From positions 1-7,456 of the forward strand of contig CAPZDM010000070.1 in NCBI GenBank assembly GCA_948745425.1: DNA of 7,456 nt, given 5' to 3'. Below, piece by piece: positions 6,250 through 7,456 of the stretch. The stretch is from an uncultured Clostridia bacterium (GTDB lineage: Bacteria > Bacillota > Clostridia > TANB77 > CAG-508). Numbering within the stretch: position 1 is the first letter of the stretch; the number at the start of each line of letters is the position of its first letter. The translations under genes were made by a program, and so were the position numbers. The notes beneath the pieces were generated by a model that worked only from the letters and a program-made list of their open reading frames with translations, made no database searches and was not told the DNA's origin.

Positions 6250-6555
6250 TTATTTACATATACACTCCAATATTAAGTTAATTGCATCTGAAAAGCCAAT
6301 TTTATAAAACTTTTCATTTTCATAAGAACTAGCAATATTTATCCTGTCTATATAACTATCTAAACTATCTCTAACTTTTTCTAGTTTATTTGTATCGCTA
6401 GATAATTCTTCAATTACATTAAATAATTTTTCATAAGTATCATTGTTCTTTGTTAAATTTTCGATTTTCTTTTTATCTTCCTCCGTTAACACATATAAGT
6501 TTGTTTCTCTGCTTTCAAATAGATTATCCAAGACTTCTTTTTTACTTTCACACAT
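6250..6555 (-). CDS. Small helical protein of unknown function
   Basis: The reading frame could be opened by a TTG at 6570, but that TTG lies in the ribosome site itself. GGAGGT sits seven bases before the ATG at 6555, giving a 101-residue product starting MCESKKEVLDNLF. It is charged and almost wholly alpha-helical, with no signal or membrane segment. The C-terminal block ENEKFYKIGFSDAINLILECI resembles the ending of small proteins found in clostridial prophages and mobile elements (DUF6809-like), but I cannot confirm membership. It has its own promoter overlapping the end of mobC. No terminator separates it from the ATPase gene 104 bases downstream, so its transcript may continue into the defence operon. 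No function is claimed. Confidence 0.7.
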   Translation of the reverse strand: MCESKKEVLDNLFESRETNLYVLTEEDKKKIENLTKNNDTYEKLFNVIEELSSDTNKLEKVRDSLDSYIDRINIASSYENEKFYKIGFSDAINLILECICK

Positions 6556-6586
6556 ATTTACTACCTCCAAATATAAATTTACTGAT

Positions 6587-6615
6587 AGTATAACGTGCTC
6601 TATTTTATTTGTCAG
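6587..6615 (-). promoter_or_regulatory. Promoter of the small unknown gene, overlapping the mobC 3' end
   Basis: On the minus strand CTGACA (6615-6610), 17 bases and TATACT (6592-6587) make a good sigma-A promoter. The -35 box lies inside the last codons of mobC. The start would be near 6580, about 25 bases before the ATG at 6555. Confidence 0.65.
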
Positions 6616-7018
6616 CCCTTTTATTTAATTTTCTGTGATTAACCTGTTGCCATACATCCAAATCTAATTTCTTGTCAATTAACTTTATCATTTCTTTTTG
6701 ATTCTTTAAAATTTCAAGCATTTTAAATTTTAGTTCTTCCCTTTCATATTTATCAATTTGTGTAGCAAATATTGCAATATGTTTTATACTTTTATGCATT
6801 TCTTTTAATATCTGTGTATTATCTGAATATGCTTTTAAGATTTCATTTTTTCCTATTAAGTCAACATTAGCTACCTTTTCATAAATCGCAGAATCTCTTA
6901 TATATTTAGATAATTGTTTATATCCATAATATTCTGCCTTTGCTTTTATTAAAATCTTTTCTTCTTCTGATACTCTTGCTTTTATCATTTCTCTTCTATT
7001 ATCTGGATTTAATTCCAT
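6605..7018 (-). CDS. mobC: MobC-like relaxosome accessory protein (ribbon-helix-helix)
   Basis: This 137-residue basic protein has an N-terminal ribbon-helix-helix domain: MIKARVSEEE (11-20) supplies the DNA-contacting strand, and IKAKAEYYGYKQLSKYIRDSAI (24-45) the two helices, as in MobC and related mobilisation proteins. A helical tail (60-120) follows, with the region LKEMHKSIKHIAIFATQID in the place where MobC proteins have a conserved asparagine-rich helix. MobC proteins bind the origin of transfer and help the relaxase open and nick it. The start at 7018 has AAGGAG about nine bases upstream. Upstream lies a repeat-dense non-coding stretch (7059-7224) that would be its DNA target. The relaxase that usually follows is absent: the next gene is a small unknown protein and then defence genes. 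The relaxase may lie beyond the window or the element may depend on a helper. Confidence 0.75.
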   Translation of the reverse strand: MELNPDNRREMIKARVSEEEKILIKAKAEYYGYKQLSKYIRDSAIYEKVANVDLIGKNEILKAYSDNTQILKEMHKSIKHIAIFATQIDKYEREELKFKMLEILKNQKEMIKLIDKKLDLDVWQQVNHRKLNKRADK

Positions 7019-7058
7019 TTTAACTCACTCCTTTATATACTAAAATTTCTTTGTTATA

Positions 7059-7093
7059 AAATATCAATATTAGCAAGGCGAAATTTGATATTT
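7059..7093. promoter_or_regulatory. 9-base inverted repeat upstream of mobC
   Basis: AAATATCAA (7059-7067) and TTGATATTT (7085-7093) are exact reverse complements around a 17-base loop containing GCAAGGCG. The repeat lies about 40 bases upstream of the mobC start. It could be a MobC binding site used for autoregulation or the mobC-proximal arm of the origin of transfer. I found no clear -35/-10 pair for mobC here. Confidence 0.5.
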
Positions 7094-7101
7094 AGAGCAA
7101 A

Positions 7102-7224
7102 GAATTTTGTTTCGAATTTTGTGGCATTTTTTAATGCCCAATATTCTCCGGCTTGGTCCTGTGGACCACATATTGCTGTTTAGGAGAAAATCTCCTAATA
7201 CCTTTTTAGCCCGCTGGGAGAATA
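7102..7224. other. Likely origin of transfer (oriT): array of inverted and direct repeats
   Basis: This non-coding stretch packs several perfect repeats. There is a direct repeat GAATTTTGT (7102-7110 and 7114-7122, 12-base period) and three small hairpins: GGCATT/AATGCC (7123-7138), TGGTCC/GGACCA (7154-7168) and TTAGGAGA/TCTCCTAA (7180-7198). An outer pair TATTCTCC (7142-7149) with GGAGAATA (7217-7224) encloses the last two, giving a three-way-junction shape. It is richer in G+C than its surroundings. It lies immediately upstream of mobC, the usual place of oriT in mobilisable elements. None of the hairpins is followed by a U-run, so they are not terminators. I cannot point to a nick site. 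A structured RNA is the main alternative. Confidence 0.5.
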
Positions 7225-7275
7225 AGAATGTATTCAAAATTTTATATTTTTTCATTAAATTTACCTATCCTTTCT

Positions 7276-7456
7276 CTATAAATTTGCATATAAACTGTTT
7301 AAAAATTCTTCTGAATATTCTCTCTGATTTGTATAATTTGATATAGATTTTTTCTGTGATTTAGTATTATTTTTAATATTATTTCTTTTATTATTATCTT
7401 CTGTTATTGTCAATACTAAAATGTACAAAATGGGCAAAATATTTTTGTATAAAATT
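7276..7456 (-). CDS. 3' end of an unidentified gene, possibly an element replication protein (partial)
   Basis: A minus-strand frame runs open from the window edge to a TAG at 7278-7276, giving 59 residues. The last part, SNYTNQREYSEEFLNSLYANL, is hydrophilic and protein-like. It recalls the short (N)F-x-QR-x-Y tails at the C-terminus of replication-initiator or replisome-organiser proteins of Firmicute mobile elements, a gene often found just before oriT and mobC. The preceding residues are an Asn/Lys-rich linker, and before that a hydrophobic run (LPILYILVL) that fits less well. Without the rest of the gene the assignment is tentative. The other two minus-strand frames are closed by stops within this stretch. 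Confidence 0.4.
   Translation of the reverse strand, partial: ILYKNILPILYILVLTITEDNNKRNNIKNNTKSQKKSISNYTNQREYSEEFLNSLYANL

Noticed and set aside
7123..7198. Hairpins as transcription terminators or IS200/IS605 ends
   Set aside because: No U-run follows any stem on either strand, and no transposase gene or fragment is present.
7070..7255. Minus-strand 61-codon open frame over the hairpin array
   Set aside because: It has odd composition (many Arg, Ser, Cys) and covers the whole repeat structure. A weak AAGGATAG lies before its ATG, but the nested palindromes explain the sequence better than coding.
7107..7346. Plus-strand 79-codon open frame over the same region
   Set aside because: It has no ribosome site, runs antisense to the repeat array and the right-edge gene, and looks like an AT-rich chance frame.

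Overview
The window is very AT-rich. Counting by hand, about 21% G+C in 300 sampled bases of the large ATPase gene and about 30% in its small partner. It uses strong AGGAGG-type ribosome sites, near-consensus TTGACA-17-TATAAT promoters and the standard code (TGA serves as a stop). This points to a low-GC Firmicute, most likely a Clostridia-type gut or anaerobic bacterium. Every gene I accept lies on the minus strand, so transcription runs from high to low coordinates. The window reads as part of an integrated mobile element carrying defence cargo.

Right end (about 6250-7456): the 3' end of an unidentified gene (7276-7456), possibly a replication protein of the element; a non-coding stretch packed with inverted repeats (7059-7224) that I interpret as a likely origin of transfer; a MobC-like ribbon-helix-helix relaxosome protein (6605-7018); and a small unknown protein (6250-6555) with its own good promoter. 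The relaxase that usually follows mobC is not there.

Centre (3435-6145): a two-gene operon. The first gene encodes a 750-residue ABC/AAA_13-type ATPase with a CPFC zinc-hook-like motif and a C-terminal Arg-x3-Glu...His arrangement like that of the PrrC/RloC anticodon nucleases. The second, 5 bases downstream, encodes a 150-residue protein with the R-x4-H motif of HEPN ribonucleases. I infer a nucleotide-gated RNA-cleaving defence system with an extra HEPN partner. This is the most interesting part of the window.

Left centre (1727-3414): a complete AbiE toxin-antitoxin operon, AbiEi antitoxin then AbiEii nucleotidyltransferase toxin, behind a consensus promoter with palindromes suited to autoregulation. 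Between abiEii and the next gene is a 350-base gap that is not empty. It holds a promoter (1652-1680) and a rho-independent terminator (1471-1517) that together would make a roughly 170-base RNA with no ribosome site, a candidate small RNA gene.

Left end (1-1460): a 385-residue fusion of an excisionase/MerR-like helix-turn-helix to a long sensory-looking domain. It has its own consensus promoter and an operator-like set of AGAAT half-sites just downstream. Its stop codon overlaps, as ATGA, the start of an acetyltransferase reading frame that breaks off after 56 residues. That gene is a remnant, and the break may mark a rearrangement or element boundary.

Taken together, two modules that probably act on RNA (ATPase/HEPN and AbiE) sit back to back next to a mobilisation region, in the usual layout of accessory defence cargo. 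Family assignments come from motifs read by eye; no database search was possible.
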